From contig CM038922.1 in assembly GCA_021904315.1 (NCBI GenBank), positions 10,701,347-10,765,346 on the forward strand: a DNA stretch of 64,000 nucleotides, written 5' to 3'. Positions within the stretch are counted from its first letter, which is position 1. Each line of letters begins with the position of its first letter. The translations under genes were made by a program, and so were the position numbers. Below the pieces are notes generated by a model. It was not told where the DNA came from. It was given only the letters and a program-made list of their open reading frames with translations, and searched no databases. Below are positions 49,823 through 62,086 of this stretch, piece after piece. The DNA is from Sphagnum magellanicum. Lineage: Eukaryota > Streptophyta > Sphagnopsida > Sphagnales > Sphagnaceae.

Positions 49823-51285
49823 GTTTCCAACCTTTCTTCTTTTCTTGTCTAATTCAAATTTCAAAAGGTGCACACACATAAATTAAATAAATAAAATAAA
49901 ATAAAATAAAATAAACCCAAACTTGCAAAACTCATTAAAAATAGTTAAAATTTGAAAGTGGGACTACCCAACTCTAATAGGTATTCTCATTTGGGTATAT
50001 GACATGTCAAATATTTGTTCAACCTTACAACCTATGTACACACAAAATTACATAATAAAACCAACTATCCAAAATTATCTTTATAAATCCCAAAATGATC
50101 ATTAAAAGTCCTAATCTCCACAAATACCAAAAATTAAATCCCTAAAAATTAAATTTGAAAATTGTTAGATTAACCCTTATCACAAAACTTGGCTACTTTA
50201 TATAACCTTTGTCTTACTAGAGCGTACATATCCTAAGTCATATCCATCATATGATACCCTTACACAACACTTATTTTGAGTTGTGTTATTTTCAATGAAA
50301 TCAACTTTTGCAAGTGCTAATTGGCCCTCCTCTACGGAGTAAATAGTCATATTGGGTGTGCATCCCACACTTGGTGTTAGGGACTCTAGTGTTAAGTCCC
50401 CTAACACCATGCTAGTCATTTAGGACTTACACTTAACAACATGCTAGTCATTTAGGACTTACACTTAGCACCATGCTAGTCATTTAGGACTTACATTTAA
50501 AACCATGCTACTCATTTAGGACTTACACTTAACACCATGCTAGTCAATTAGGACTTACACTTAAAACCATGCTAGTCATTTAGGACTTACACTTACTTAC
50601 CACGAGCACTAAGCTATCGCCTGTTGTTTAACATTGGGTGCCACCTAGGATGCCACCTAGATTTTCAATTTAACTCTGACTTGACATCAAGTGTGAAAGT
50701 GCACCATTAGTCGTCATATAGAGTTATAATATCTTGAAGGATTTTTGGTTTCTTTTTTTCAAGGATTTTTTTTGGGGTAGATTATGTTATTTTTGCATGG
50801 TGAAATAATATTTGAAATTTTCATAATTCTTCTTTTGCATTAAGATACTTTTTAATGTAAAAATGGCGAAGGCCACACTGTGACACACACACCCCCTTTG
50901 TTGACATGAGGAAATGTCCAACAATATGCATGTATGGCATGTGGCCATGTTATACGATGCCATGTCATGCTCTAATTGATGAGCTTGCATTTTTTGACCT
51001 TTTAGGTTGGCCAGTGTGAACCCAGCACCACCCATGCAGGTAAGCCTCAATGGCCACTTGAGCAACATAATTTTTAAAATTATATTATTAAAAATATTTT
51101 AATTAATTAATTAATTAATGAGTATAAAATTATAAATAAAAGTATAAGTAAATTTATTTTATTAAAAGAAACCCTGCTTTAGTTTTGTGTCTTTTCTTTT
51201 CGTTTTAAAGAAATAGGAGGGATTGGGAAATAAGGGGAGGCAGAGGAGGGTCTAGGGTTTTGTTGTTGCGACGAGGGAGGGAGGG
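49823..51285. other. AT-rich intergenic DNA before the ferredoxin-like gene
   Basis: Contains a (TAAAA)n run at about 49884-49915, a near-perfect inverted repeat at 50367-50410 (GGTGTTAGGGACT/AGTCCCCTAACACC) and the 32-bp minisatellite listed separately. The (AATT)n-like stretch near 51100-51118 precedes the upstream region of the next gene. No gene or RNA seen. Confidence 0.55.
50403..50600 (+). repeat. 32-bp minisatellite, six copies
   Basis: CATGCTAGTCATTTAGGACT plus TACACTTAA and two to three variable bases repeats at an exact 32-bp interval from 50408 (next copy 50440), six copies with 1-3 differences each. There are no spacers between units. Confidence 0.95.
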
Positions 51286-51313
51286 AGGGAGAGAGAGAGA
51301 GAGAGAGAGAGAG
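51286..51313 (+). repeat. (GA)n tract in the ferredoxin-like 5' leader
   Basis: GGGAGGGAGGGAGAGAGAGA continuing into a GA dinucleotide run, then GTGTGTGTGC, about 50 bases before the start codon at 51366. Purine-rich GA tracts are common in plant 5' UTRs. Confidence 0.8.
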
Positions 51314-51365
51314 TGTGTGTGCGCGGACGGGGAGGAAGAAGAAAAAAGCTTGAAAGTTTTGAAAC

Positions 51366-53489
51366 ATGAATATGATCAAAGGGATTTCGTATCTGGGTCT
51401 AATTGTTGGTGGTGGGTCTCGAATTGGGTCTCGAATTGGGTCTGTTTCCAATAGGGTAGGAGTGGTACCCAGGACCAGATTGTACAGCATAGAAGGGGTG
51501 CGAGCTTCGTCGTCATCAGCTGCAGCTGATGAGGCGGCGACTGAGAAATATGGCACAGAGGATGATGCACAGGAGCTCCTGGATGTGGAATACAGAGGAA
51601 AGAAAATTAGTGTGGAGAGAGGGACTATTTTGCGCACTGCACTCTTGAGGAATGGTGTGTCGCCTCACAATGGTCAAGCTATGTATGTGAATTGCAGGTA
51701 TGTAGGTTGGGGGGGACTTTTTTTTCTCTGTCTATGACCCTCCGTGTGGTCTTTTATATTGGCTCTTTCCTTCAGGGTAGACACATTGTGATGCATCCAG
51801 AAACCGGCCAAAGTTTGGTATCCCTACAATTCTAAGGGCATGTGGAGTCCACTATAAAAACAATTCTGGCATATCTTAAGAATCACTTGGGCTTCACCAC
51901 CATGCTTAACCACCATGTGTTTCCAATTTAGTATTTTGAATATCCATCATCCTTATGGGTGTCAATTAAAGGGCAGAGCCATTATGTGACCAGCCACTTC
52001 TTTCCTCCTGCTTACTATGTTTGGTTCTCTCCTTGAGCTCATCAAATTTGCAGAGTCTTTTTTTTGCAAGAGAATTTTATGTTCTGATGTTTAGGGTCTG
52101 AAGCTTGATCAATTATCACAAAGTGGATGTTGGGGGGAGGAGGGGGGTTGTAGAGGGTTAGGAACTTGTGGTACATGTGCAGTGGAAGTGATAGGGGATG
52201 TAGAGCCTAAGAAATGGAACCTGCAAGAGACAGCACGGTTGAATCTTCCCCCACACAAGTATCCTGGAAATCAAAAACTCCGCCTTGCTTGTCAGGTATC
52301 ATCGTCACCCCTACCTTCTTCTTCTTCTTCTTCTTCTTCTTCTTGACCTTTTGCTCTGCTTCTTCGACAACTTTTTTCCTGTGAAAAAAGAAAAATAGCA
52401 ACTGTCCTTCTGTTTGGAAACTACTCTTGTTCTTGTGACCTTCTCCTTGAGTTCAAACATGGTGGAAATGTATGACCCATTTCAAAATATTTTTAGGTTT
52501 TTCCCAATTTGGCTTTATACACATGCCACTTTTTGCACTCTCAGAGATCTTTATTTTCAATCTGCTGTGTCTTCAAGAGATGCAGAATTCGAGCATCTGG
52601 AATGCACAGAAGTCAGGGTATGAAATGGGTGAAGAGCAAAAACAATGCATGTTTTGATGAAGCTCTGGGAAGGTGAACTCTGCATTGCCGCAACAAACAC
52701 AAGCATATGAAACACAGCAGAGAGAAATTGCAGTCTTAAATCAATATGTTAGAACTGAGAAAACTGATTTTTTGTCAGTAGAAATCCAGTGTATGATTGA
52801 CCCGTCTTTACAATCTCCCACCTCCGCCTTCTCTGTCTCTCTGTCTTTGTCTCTCTTTGCCTTCCATTTGAATATGTTGTCTTACTTTCTGTGGTTTGGA
52901 TGGCAATTGATGGGTTTTGTGTTCGTGATTGAAGGTGAGAGTGGAGGGAAATTTGACAGTTGTTAAGTACAACAACTTTTTTGGGCAGGTAAATTTGTCT
53001 CTCTGCACACTAATCCCACTCTTGCTCTACATTGAAGCAATGCCAGTGCCCTTTATTTGCTTGTTATGCAAAGACAACAATAGAGAAGAAAGAAGCAAAC
53101 TTCTTTCTTCTCTCAAGTTCGCTAGATATGATCATCCAAACATGGTGTGGCATAAGATCTTGTCCTCTTCTAAGCCTCATGATCTATGTATGTTTAAATC
53201 ATGAGGCATAAGATCCTTCCCACATTTAAGGATTAGGCATAAGCTCCCTCCTAGGATATTCATAGATATAAAGTGCTGTCCAAATACACAAGGATTTTTT
53301 CCTGATCTCTCTACATTCTGTGGAAGCTTTGATTGATGAGTGACCCACTTAATTCACCAAAAGGATTGTGAACAAACCTTGCAGGGTACCGAACGTCTGG
53401 GACCTGTTTCAGAAGCTGACTTCAAGCTACCACTAGGAGACTGGGAGTTTGTCAATGATAGTCCACCAAAGAGGAAACAGAAACCGTGA
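51366..53489 (+). CDS. [2Fe-2S] ferredoxin-like protein, probably organellar
   Basis: Four exons, 51366-51697, 52154-52295, 52935-52988 and 53385-53489, join in phase into 210 codons plus TGA. The 2Fe-2S ligands are visible as C110-x5-C116-x2-C119 (NCRGLGTCGTC) and C157 in RLACQ, the plant-type ferredoxin pattern. An acidic linker and GKKISVERGTILRTALL, the beta-grasp start of the fold, precede them. Residues 1-50 lack acidic residues until Glu44 and are Arg/Ser/Gly-rich, consistent with a transit peptide, probably chloroplast. The C-terminus ends in Lys/Arg-rich KRKQKP. The electron partner cannot be read. It differs from photosynthetic ferredoxin in spacing and tail and is closer to the uncharacterised ferredoxin-like superfamily proteins of plants. 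Intron 2 carries a (TTC)n tract at about 52317-52344. Start chosen as the first ATG in frame after the GA tract. Confidence 0.88.
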
Positions 53490-56418
53490 TTGGTTAGGTA
53501 ACAACCACAACAACATTAGTTGTATACTTGCTTTTTATTTCTTCTTCTAGATTTGTTCTTATTAAGTTCTCTCAATGTTTGAATTAAAGATCCCAAACAC
53601 CAATCAAAATGAGATTATCTAACAGTTTTGATTTGTGATGCCTCAAGTTTCTAATTTTTCATTCATGGAACGTTCTTTATACTTGGAATGTATGTATTTG
53701 GTGCTAGTTTACTTGGATAAAAAACCATGAAAAACCAACCAAGGTTGTATCATTACCACCACTTTTAGCCATGGATATATGTCCCATTTGATTGGATTTT
53801 TTGTAACATCAAAAAGAAAATATGTTCCATTTAACTAAAGGTGTACATATGTTGTTTTTTTTACCAAAGGTGTACTTTTGTTATCATTTTTGACAATTGT
53901 CACACTTTCCCAACAGTAAAAGAAAAAACCACTTTAGTTAGATGATTTAACAAAACAACGCATGTCAAGTCAAAACTCTTAAAAGATCATTTTTTTGGTC
54001 AAAAGGAACAACCCAATCAAGTTGAATGGCTTGAAAGGCCATGATTTCTTGTGGTGTTTTTAGAACTAGATTCAACCAACAACATTGTTTTCAACCTTTT
54101 TTAGCTCCTAACCACTAGGTTAACTATGTTATCATTGAACACTCACCCATTAATCAAACAACTTCCACTAATCAAACCATGACTATTGACTAAACACCCA
54201 ATGAATTTTTATTTATTTCTAATTTCAAAGTACTTCAATCAAGAATTTTGTAAATGTGTTTGGTCATGGATGGTAATTTTCATTCAAATAAAATGTTCAT
54301 GAATATTAATTTTTTTTAGGGGTTAAGGTTAAAGTTGTCACATTCCAACACACACAAATGCTCACAAATATGAGAATATCCCAACACAGAGGATTTTTAA
54401 ATGTTTGGTGAATGATGCCATATGGGACATATTTGCAAATTTTGTAACTCATTATGTGATGTTGCAGAGTATCATGAGCTTATGAAGCTTGTCTTGCCAA
54501 TCAGGGTCTGAGAAATGCAGTGTCCCATCAATTGGTTCCAGCCACGGCCACAACTGCTTCCTGCAGCTCAAACCACACCCAGCACCAACATCTATTTAGC
54601 CCACCTAAACCAATCTGCCACATATTCATGTATTCTTTGCTAAGGGACTGCAAAAACTTCTATACGACAATTTACAAATAGAGAACTGAAATGTGCATCA
54701 GCACCCAGAAACTTGAATTGTAAGGTTATCTGCTCAACTGCTGCGGCTAGCAAGAAGCTTCTTTGTATTGTCTGTGGAAAAGAATCCAGCTATTCCCATA
54801 TTCTTGTTAACTGCAAAATGCAACTGTGTGCAGGTCAGTCAGATGACCCATCAAATTGCCAAAAGCACAACAGTCTAATTCCAACAGGCCATGTTTATGA
54901 ATCTCATCAGTATTCATCAGTCTTATAGTGACAGCTTGATGATGCTAAGGGAAATTGAGAGATATACCGATAACACTCAGGCGAAAAAAGAAGATTCCCC
55001 AAAGCTGTCTCCATGGTTGAGGACTGGAGCAAGCAGATGCCTCAAGTGGTCAAGGATGCAAAAAACCAGTTGGATCAAGAATGTGAGTGAGAAACAAGAA
55101 AGAAGCCATGCCCTTCATCTCATCACATTGAGGACTTGGTGTAGACCAAAGTCCCAAGGGCAGGGGTGGCAGACATACAAATAAAGGTATATATATATAT
55201 ATATATGTTCTTCACAATGGTGCAGTAGTCAGTGTACTCACTCAGCTTGGCTGCTCTCAAAGCTGCAAAACCTTTTCCAGCATTGAGATCTTTTGCAAGT
55301 TCCACAGACATGGATGGGCATCTTCTGAAGAAGGTGGAGGGAACCCCAGTTTGAAATCTTAGTGAATTTTAAGGTCAGAAAAAGATGACACTTTCTTTTC
55401 TCATGCTTGACCTGCATCCTTCTTCACTGCCAGCTTCCTTTTCCTTACTATCCCTCAGCCATGCAGGAGGGATAGTAAACCCTAATAATGTATCTCCTGC
55501 TGCAATTCTCTTCACTTGTCTGCATCTTTTGATTCTCCTGTATCTATCTCTGAAGCCCTCAATTCTCTTGTGATCATCATCATCACTGTCCATGATTCCC
55601 TGATCTTTACCCTAAACCGTAATAACATCTCTCTCCCTCTCTCTCTCCCCCTCCTGCTCATTATGAATGAATGTATCAGAAGCTGATCTGAACTGCTCCT
55701 GATGTGAACAATAAGCATGGATGATGATGTCTTGATTTCGCTAGTCACACTGGTCACAGTTGTAAATCTCCTGTAACTTCCACCCAATGCTCTCAGCCTG
55801 TCTGCTTTGATCATAAAACAACATCAAGGATGTTTGCAGTTGAAGCGATGACAGACAAGAAAGAGAGACCAGGAGAGTGATGATGGCAGTTGGTCTCTCT
55901 TTCTTCCTCCTGCCCTTCAAGGTCATGTCACCTACCTACCTCTCTAGAAGGGCAGCATTGATGTGAGGACGAAGGGAAGTTTGTATACGAGACGGGCCTG
56001 TACTCAGGTCCTTTTCCTACGTCAAGCAGAGCTGGATTTTTTCACTTTTTTGAAATAGTGACAGGCTGGCTGGTACCTTCCACTAGTCAGAAGATCCCTC
56101 TACAGCCTGGCTGGTACCTTCCACCGTAGAAGCTCCCGCTTGCTCAAAACAGGTTTCTTCAGGCAGGTAAGGGAGCTGGAAATACAAAGGAAAAATCCAG
56201 GCAGTGCTTTACGGATTTGGATATTGATAAGTAAGTACTTCCCACCCACTAAGTGTAAAACAAAAGTACACAAGAACTACTACTACAACAACAACACAGA
56301 GACACAACTCTGCAACATAACATTGCATGTTCCAAAAACATGACTCCCATTTTCATGCATTTTTCATTAAGAAAGTTCACGCACCAACACTCATTACCCT
56401 GCTACTACCACCTAATAA
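53490..56418. other. Intergenic DNA with possible transcribed remnants
   Basis: The first part should hold the 3' UTR of the ferredoxin-like gene. 54480-55170 is less AT-rich, and a 71-codon ORF (54713-54928) has several Cys (LCIVCGKE) but no family match. A (TA)n tract lies at 55187-55206. 55375-55593 on minus encodes a short Asp- and Arg-rich peptide from ATG, unrecognised. (CT)n sequence lies near 55627-55650. No gene is called. Confidence 0.45.
54140..54475 (+). repeat. Dispersed repeat, copy B
   Basis: Diverged same-orientation partner of 15510-15890, sharing TAAATGTGTTTGGTCATGG, CACAAATGCT, AATATCCCAA and TTTTGTAACTCATTATGTGA in the same order. It ends at about the same point as copy A. 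Its class is unknown; no terminal repeats were recognised. Confidence 0.75.
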
Positions 56419-56821
56419 GAGCATCTCCGGCAAGCAATGCTCAGTATGTGACCCTGCGAAAACATTATTTCTCACATTCAAGTTTTAGCTATTTTCTTCT
56501 TTGCAACCCCGACCATAAAACTGAAACTGGGACAGCAAGCAAATAAGCGCGGGGGAGTACTAATAGTACTAACCACCGGGACCGATCATTACCATGAGCC
56601 ATTCGGAAACACAACACTGAGCAGAAGAAGTCAGATCATATTTATTACACTATTGTCTGCTGGCGAACAGCATTGCCTTGCGCATTTTAGCAGCCATGGG
56701 AAAATTGTGCCAGTTTGCTCACAGCTAAAACCTATTTTCGTGAGCGAAACTGGCATGTTTTGACTTTTCATTCCAATTTTACTGTGTAGGGTCGCATACT
56801 GACCATCCAATGGAGATGCTC
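56419..56821. mobile_element. PIF/Harbinger-type MITE
   Basis: 403 bp bounded by GAGCATCTCC at the left and GGAGATGCTC at the right, flanked on both sides by TAA (56416-56418 and 56822-56824), the 3-bp target duplication of this superfamily. The inverted ends are similar for about 45 bp (left TCAGTATGTGACCCTGCG, right complement TCAGTATGCGACCCTAC). No ORF. The ends match those of the coding element at 60246-63119, which may have supplied its transposase. Confidence 0.85.
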
Positions 56822-57599
56822 TAAAACCCCATAAGTGACTACACTGGAATTATTAGACAGCAAACAATCGCTACTTCAAAACTAATTATGTTATTAATGT
56901 TGGAAGTGTCGATTTTTTTATATAAATTCAATTAACAACAAATTTTGAAGGAAAATATTGAATCTTTTAGGATATTCTGTTTGTTGAAATGAGTTTTTAA
57001 AAATGAATTAATTATTTGACAAACATTTGTGGAAGGCCAAGGTAGTATAGTAAACAACAAATCCTCAGAATTAATTTAATTGCTATTAGATAACATTTCA
57101 AAACATCGTAAACCCAAAATTATTAGGTTTGTAATCAAAATAAATAAAAAGATATTGAGAATTGGTTGGGTATTTTTTAAATTATATTCACCATTTCCAA
57201 CTTCAAAAAATTTGCAACTTGGAACTAATGTAACATGACATGATTCATATTATAAAAAACATGATGAATTTTTAAAAATTGAATCTAATTTTAACTATCA
57301 AATGCCATATCGAAATACAAAAGAAATGAATGATTCAATATATTCAAAATCAAATCCATTGCATCTAAAAAACATTTGAAATGACAACATAAATAATGAA
57401 GTAAATGATTCACATTCTATGATTCCTATTATAAATCAATATTGAACTTTATGATTTACGATTTGACTTTGTGATTCAATCATGTAATGTATCAAATCAA
57501 AAATCACAAACTTTAGAAGATCCAAATTTCACAAAATTTTCATATTTTATGATGATGGAAGAATTCGAATATTGTAATTTATTTAACAATTAAATGAAA
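56822..57599. other. AT-rich spacer before the helicase remnant
   Basis: No gene, RNA or clear repeat was seen. It may contain 5' parts of the decayed element that follows, too diverged to recognise. Confidence 0.45.
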
Positions 57600-59673
57600 A
57601 AAAAGATTAATATTTGACAATGTTATATATAAAAAACAATTATATTTTGATATATCAATTTGTTTATTTTTTTACAAAGAGTGTTGGAATTGGTAAAACT
57701 TTTACATTAGAAGATTATTATGATTATACAATAAACACATGTTTTGACTTAACAAAAATTAAAGCTTTATTTATGGCATCAACAAGTAAAACTGCCTTCA
57801 TTATTGATGGTTTAACAATATATTTAACATTGAACATATTTGTCCAACAAATTTTATCTAATTTATCAAACTCATTAAATAGGCTTACATGCCAATATGA
57901 ATAATTACAACTTGTTGTGCTAGATGAAATATCACTTGTTGGTGTTAAAATGTTGAATGTTATAAATGACATGTTAAAGATCCATAAACCATATTTAAAA
58001 CAAAATTTTTGGTGGTGTGGATATTATTGTGATAAATGATTTTTATCAAACACCCCTTATGAAATATAATTGGATATTTCAAAATATCTAAGACAAGTTA
58101 ATGCATTAACATCAAATTTTTGGCAGACATATGTCCAAGTTATGAATTAAATATAATTATGCGATAGTCTGATATGGTTTTCATACAAATTTTGAACAAA
58201 TTTCACATTGCAATAGAAAATACAAGGGATACTCAATTTATAAATTCAATTTTTAATCAACAACCACTCAACAATTTTACTATTTCATATTTATATTATA
58301 CAAATAAACTTATGCAAAAACACAATGAACATGTGTTTGCTATTAAATTAGGTCCCACATTTATTTTCAAAGCAATGGACATTAGCCATTAATCATGCCC
58401 ACCATCTTACAAATTCTCAAAGGATCCAAGTAAAACTATGTATTTGTATTTTATAATTCAAAAAAAAAAATGTAAATTGAATTATGTGTTGGTAATTATG
58501 TAACATATGATGGTCTTGTGAATGGAGCTAATGACATTTTTAAAACATCAATAACATATTGTGAAAAAACCATCATGTGGATAATGTTTCAAAATTCTAA
58601 AATTGGAACATTGACAATAGAAAAGTAAAATCATTGTTACAACAAAAAAATTGAATCAAAATAGACACTAATTGAACCTATCATCAAAGATATAAAAGTT
58701 TGTAAATCTCAATCATTTATCATAACAAGGATTCAATTTTCAATTCAACTTGTAGCAATAAAAACCATCTATTGTTTTCAAGGATTATCATTAGATGAAT
58801 CAACTTTTGATCATACTAATGTTTAAAACATGGGTTATAGCATTATCCCTCATTCAAACAAAATAATTTATTTAAAAAAACTCCTTCTGACATGAAGTTT
58901 TTCATGTGGATCTAAAAGTATTATAAAAATGAATAGATTAAAAACAATTGCGACTTGGGTACCATTAATTCTTCAATTAAAAAACTTATAAAATTCTCAT
59001 GTAATTATACAAGTTTTGAATACAACTTCCCTATGCCAACATTATGAAGATATTAACCATGATCATAACCTTTAAATGTTTCATATTTTATGTCTTATAG
59101 AAAAATAATCCACCATGCAACAATAGATGTGCACAAATTTATAAATTCATTGAAATATTCATATATTTCAATCCATGATGGTCATGGGTTAATGATGTTG
59201 TATGACATACACATGCACTTATATTCTTTTAATATAATAACAAATTATGGTTTAAAATATATAACATCAACTTTCAATATTAATACAAGAAAAACAAGAC
59301 ATATTGTATGTCTGTATAGAGTTCATTCATATTTAATTTTTACATTTTAAAACAAACTTCAAATTATAATTCAACATTCTCCCAACATTATTCACTCATC
59401 ATAATGGGAGGATTTAATGTTGACATTCTGAAAGATAACAACCATGGAAAAAATAAATAAGAACTATTAAATTTCATGGATAAGTTCAAATTAAGGTTTA
59501 GTGAAAGCACCATAAAAGTTGGATTTCAATTAGACCATATGTGGGCAAATGTCCCTGAAAATGAATGTAAATTTGGTGTAATAGAAGCATATTGGCCAAA
59601 TCTTCACAAATTGATTTATATTGCATTCAAATTACCAAACACACTTTTTATATATAACAAAAAACCATTATAG
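57600..59673 (+). pseudogene. PIF1-type helicase plus EEP endonuclease remnant (Helentron-like)
   Basis: Broken frames on plus follow the order of a PIF1-family helicase: GIGKTFTL (degenerate Walker A, about 57685), ASTSKTAFIIDGLTI (about 57775), LQLVVLDEISLVG (Walker B, about 57905-57945), then INSIFNQQPLNNFTI and LGPTFIFKAMD (58174-58392). After many stops and frameshifts an endonuclease/exonuclease/phosphatase domain follows, with YISIHDGHGLMMLYD (59160-59205), IIMGGFNVDIL (59398-59430, usual catalytic Asp of GDFN replaced by Gly) and QLDHMWANV (about 59527-59553). Helicase followed by EEP nuclease is the layout of the Helentron branch of Helitrons. The Rep domain, start and termini are not visible. 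Confidence 0.7.
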
Positions 59674-60245
59674 TCTCCATTTCTTTAAAATGTAGCGTAT
59701 GACTTTTGTTGTTGAAGTTGCAAGTCAACTTGGAGTTTTGTTGTTTGTAGGCTTGTTATTACAAGCAACTTCATCTTGAATGAATTGAAAGGTCTATTTT
59801 ACAACCAATAAGATATTACATAAATCTTGGTGTTAGCCACTATCATTGAGGTTTGGAAAGGGTTTAGTTGAAAAACATACATTTTCAATTTTGTGAATGT
59901 GCTTTCTTGCTTTAAGGTTAATAGTTGTCAAAAATGTTATGTTTTGAAGTGTTAAAACACACATGTTTTTGGTAAACAATGTGTATGTTTTCAATGTACT
60001 ATTATGTCACAATAAAAAAACATCTAATGATTGATATTTGTCCATGTTGGATGTGTAGATGGGCAATGCAAGAAACAAGAGGTGTGTAGTCAAAAGAAAC
60101 AAAAAAGAGCTGAGGAAAAGAAAACAACAAGATTTGATTGGCAATAAGCAATAATCACAGAATATGATAGTTGATGTTACAACATTTTTTTTCTTTTTAT
60201 TGCCAATTTATTAGTGTAGGTTTAATATATAGTGTGTCATGGTAA
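59674..60245. other. Spacer between two transposon remnants
   Basis: AT-rich, no coding signal. It may hold the 3' end of the helicase element, but no CTAG/CTRR hairpin terminus was convincingly found. Confidence 0.45.
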
Positions 60246-60545
60246 GGACATCTCCATAGGGAAAGCCAAAAATGGTTTGACAACGACAATTTGTAGACCC
60301 ATGCATCGAACTTTTGGTGTAAAAATTTATGTGGTTTGTTTTTGACCCCACAATGTGTGCAAAATTAGGCCTAACATTTTTTTATCCATCATGCCACCTA
60401 AGTGCCAAAAGTCATACAACGTTAACTATTCAGTGTTTCACACAGGAACATTACAACTTTGGTTTCCCGCATGGGTATCACAAGTCCATTTGCCATATTA
60501 TGTCAAAGATTGTCAACATGTCCCACAATCAACAAGGATTTTGAA

Positions 60546-61511
60546 CTATTGCCCATCAAACTTGGAGAACATCGAATGCCCTTTCAACATCTTTTTGTGC
60601 TCCTTCTTGCATTTGGGCAAAATGTTACTGGTTCTAGTCTTGGGGTTCATGTATGGTTTGCACAAAACTCCAAGGGGATAGATTCCATCTACTAGCAAAT
60701 AGTAGCCTGAATAAAATGTACCATTCACCATGATGCCAACTTCTTCACCTTTTAATAATTTTGCTATAAAAGGCAACCTATGAACAACATTAACATCATT
60801 GTTTCCTTCAAGCAAGCCAAAAAATATGTGCCATATCCACAAAGATTGATTAACAATAGCTTCAAGGATAATGTTTCTTGTCTTATCTTTGTCCTGAAAT
60901 TGACCCTACCATGCCATTAAGCAATTTTTCCAAGACCAATGCATACAATCTATTGCATTAAACATGCTTGGAAATCCTCTTTCTTCATTGATCTTCATCT
61001 ATTTCTTGACATTTGCTAGAGTTGGTTGTCTCAAATTATTGGATTCAAAACATGCTCGAATAATTTCCACGAGTCTTTTCAAGCACTTAAGTGTAGTAGA
61101 TTCACTCAATCTACAATACTTGTGAGTATAATCTAGGGCTACACCGTTTGGTAACATTTTGATTGCAATAACACACCTTTGGATGCTTGAAAGACCTAAA
61201 AGTCTAGTAGCATCTTTCTTTTGTACAAAATAAGAATCATGCACAACTACTATTTCCATTTTGGAAAACAGTTATCTATGCATTCAAAAATGATGTTTGA
61301 ATTTTTTAAAATTGTAAACAAGTTGCATTGTAAAGTAATCTTGAAAAATTTGAACACGATTGACCTCTTTACCTCTTTCCACATTTGGTTTGTGCCTAAG
61401 TTTGTTGCCACCACAACTTTTGTGTGTTTCATTCACATTTCCACTTAAATGTTCAACCAAGACAACAAAAATGATCACCATCATCTTGCAACTCATCTTG
61501 TAATCAAGCAT
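60546..61511 (-). pseudogene. HARBI1-like transposase, N-terminal and core part
   Basis: Read on minus, the N-terminal block includes HKPNVERGKE and FQDYF (61511-61284). The helical block SSIQRCVIAIKML and GESTTLKCLKRLVEIIR analogue runs through 61259-60999. The DDE region has GFPSMFNAIDCMHWSWKNC with its first catalytic Asp (about 60990-60930), then WIWHIFFGLLE, NDVNV and GYYLLVDGIYP (60842-60640). An in-frame TAG interrupts AW-GQFQDK, and frameshifts separate the blocks. The family catalyses cut-and-paste transposition together with ORF1. The piece ends at a stop near 60546, and the usual HNM..VEDER tail is missing here. Confidence 0.85.
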
Positions 61512-61618
61512 TGAGATTATTTTACATTTGCTTTCAATGCTCCATGAATTGATGTAACCAAAAAATGGAGGTATGAATTCTAAACAAGTTTAAATGCTTG
61601 GGTTGAATTCAAAGAAAT

Positions 61619-61813
61619 ATGGTGATTGAAGATGAAAGACCAAACAACATGGAGGGCTTTGAGCATGTGACAACCATACAAATGCATATAAAATTGATTT
61701 TTAATTCCTACATGGAATTCATAGAAAAGCTAGAAAATCAAAATAGGCACTTCTCACTTCAAAGTGATTTAGTAGAACATTTGTGGGCTTTCAAAGGCTC
61801 AAACTTTGCTTGA
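61619..61813 (+). pseudogene. Inverted HARBI1 transposase C-terminal piece
   Basis: Encodes MVIEDERPNN followed, about 40 residues later, by LVEHLWAFKGS. These are the hallmarks of the very end of plant HARBI1-like transposases (HNMIVEDE..LVEHLW). It is on the strand opposite to, and upstream of, the N-terminal part, so it cannot be joined to it by splicing. Confidence 0.8.
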
Positions 61814-62086
61814 AATAAAACTTAATTTTTGAACTTTCAATTCCAAATTGTCTTGGATTTTCAAAATTGCATTCTAGACTTCAATTTAGGTTCCAAGTTG
61901 CATCAACCATGCTAGTGGTGTATGGTCTTAATGCTTGGTGCGTGGTACATGAAACATCAAATGCATGCACAATCTTTACTACTTGGTTGTTTTCAATTGA
62001 CTATGATGCATGGAGGGGTTTGGTTGATTCTACATGGGGATGTAATGTAGATGGTGTAGTTGCAATATTGCTAGTATTAACAATAG

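Noticed and set aside
50403..50600. 32-bp repeats as a CRISPR array
   Set aside because: Units are contiguous with no spacers, and the genome is a plant.
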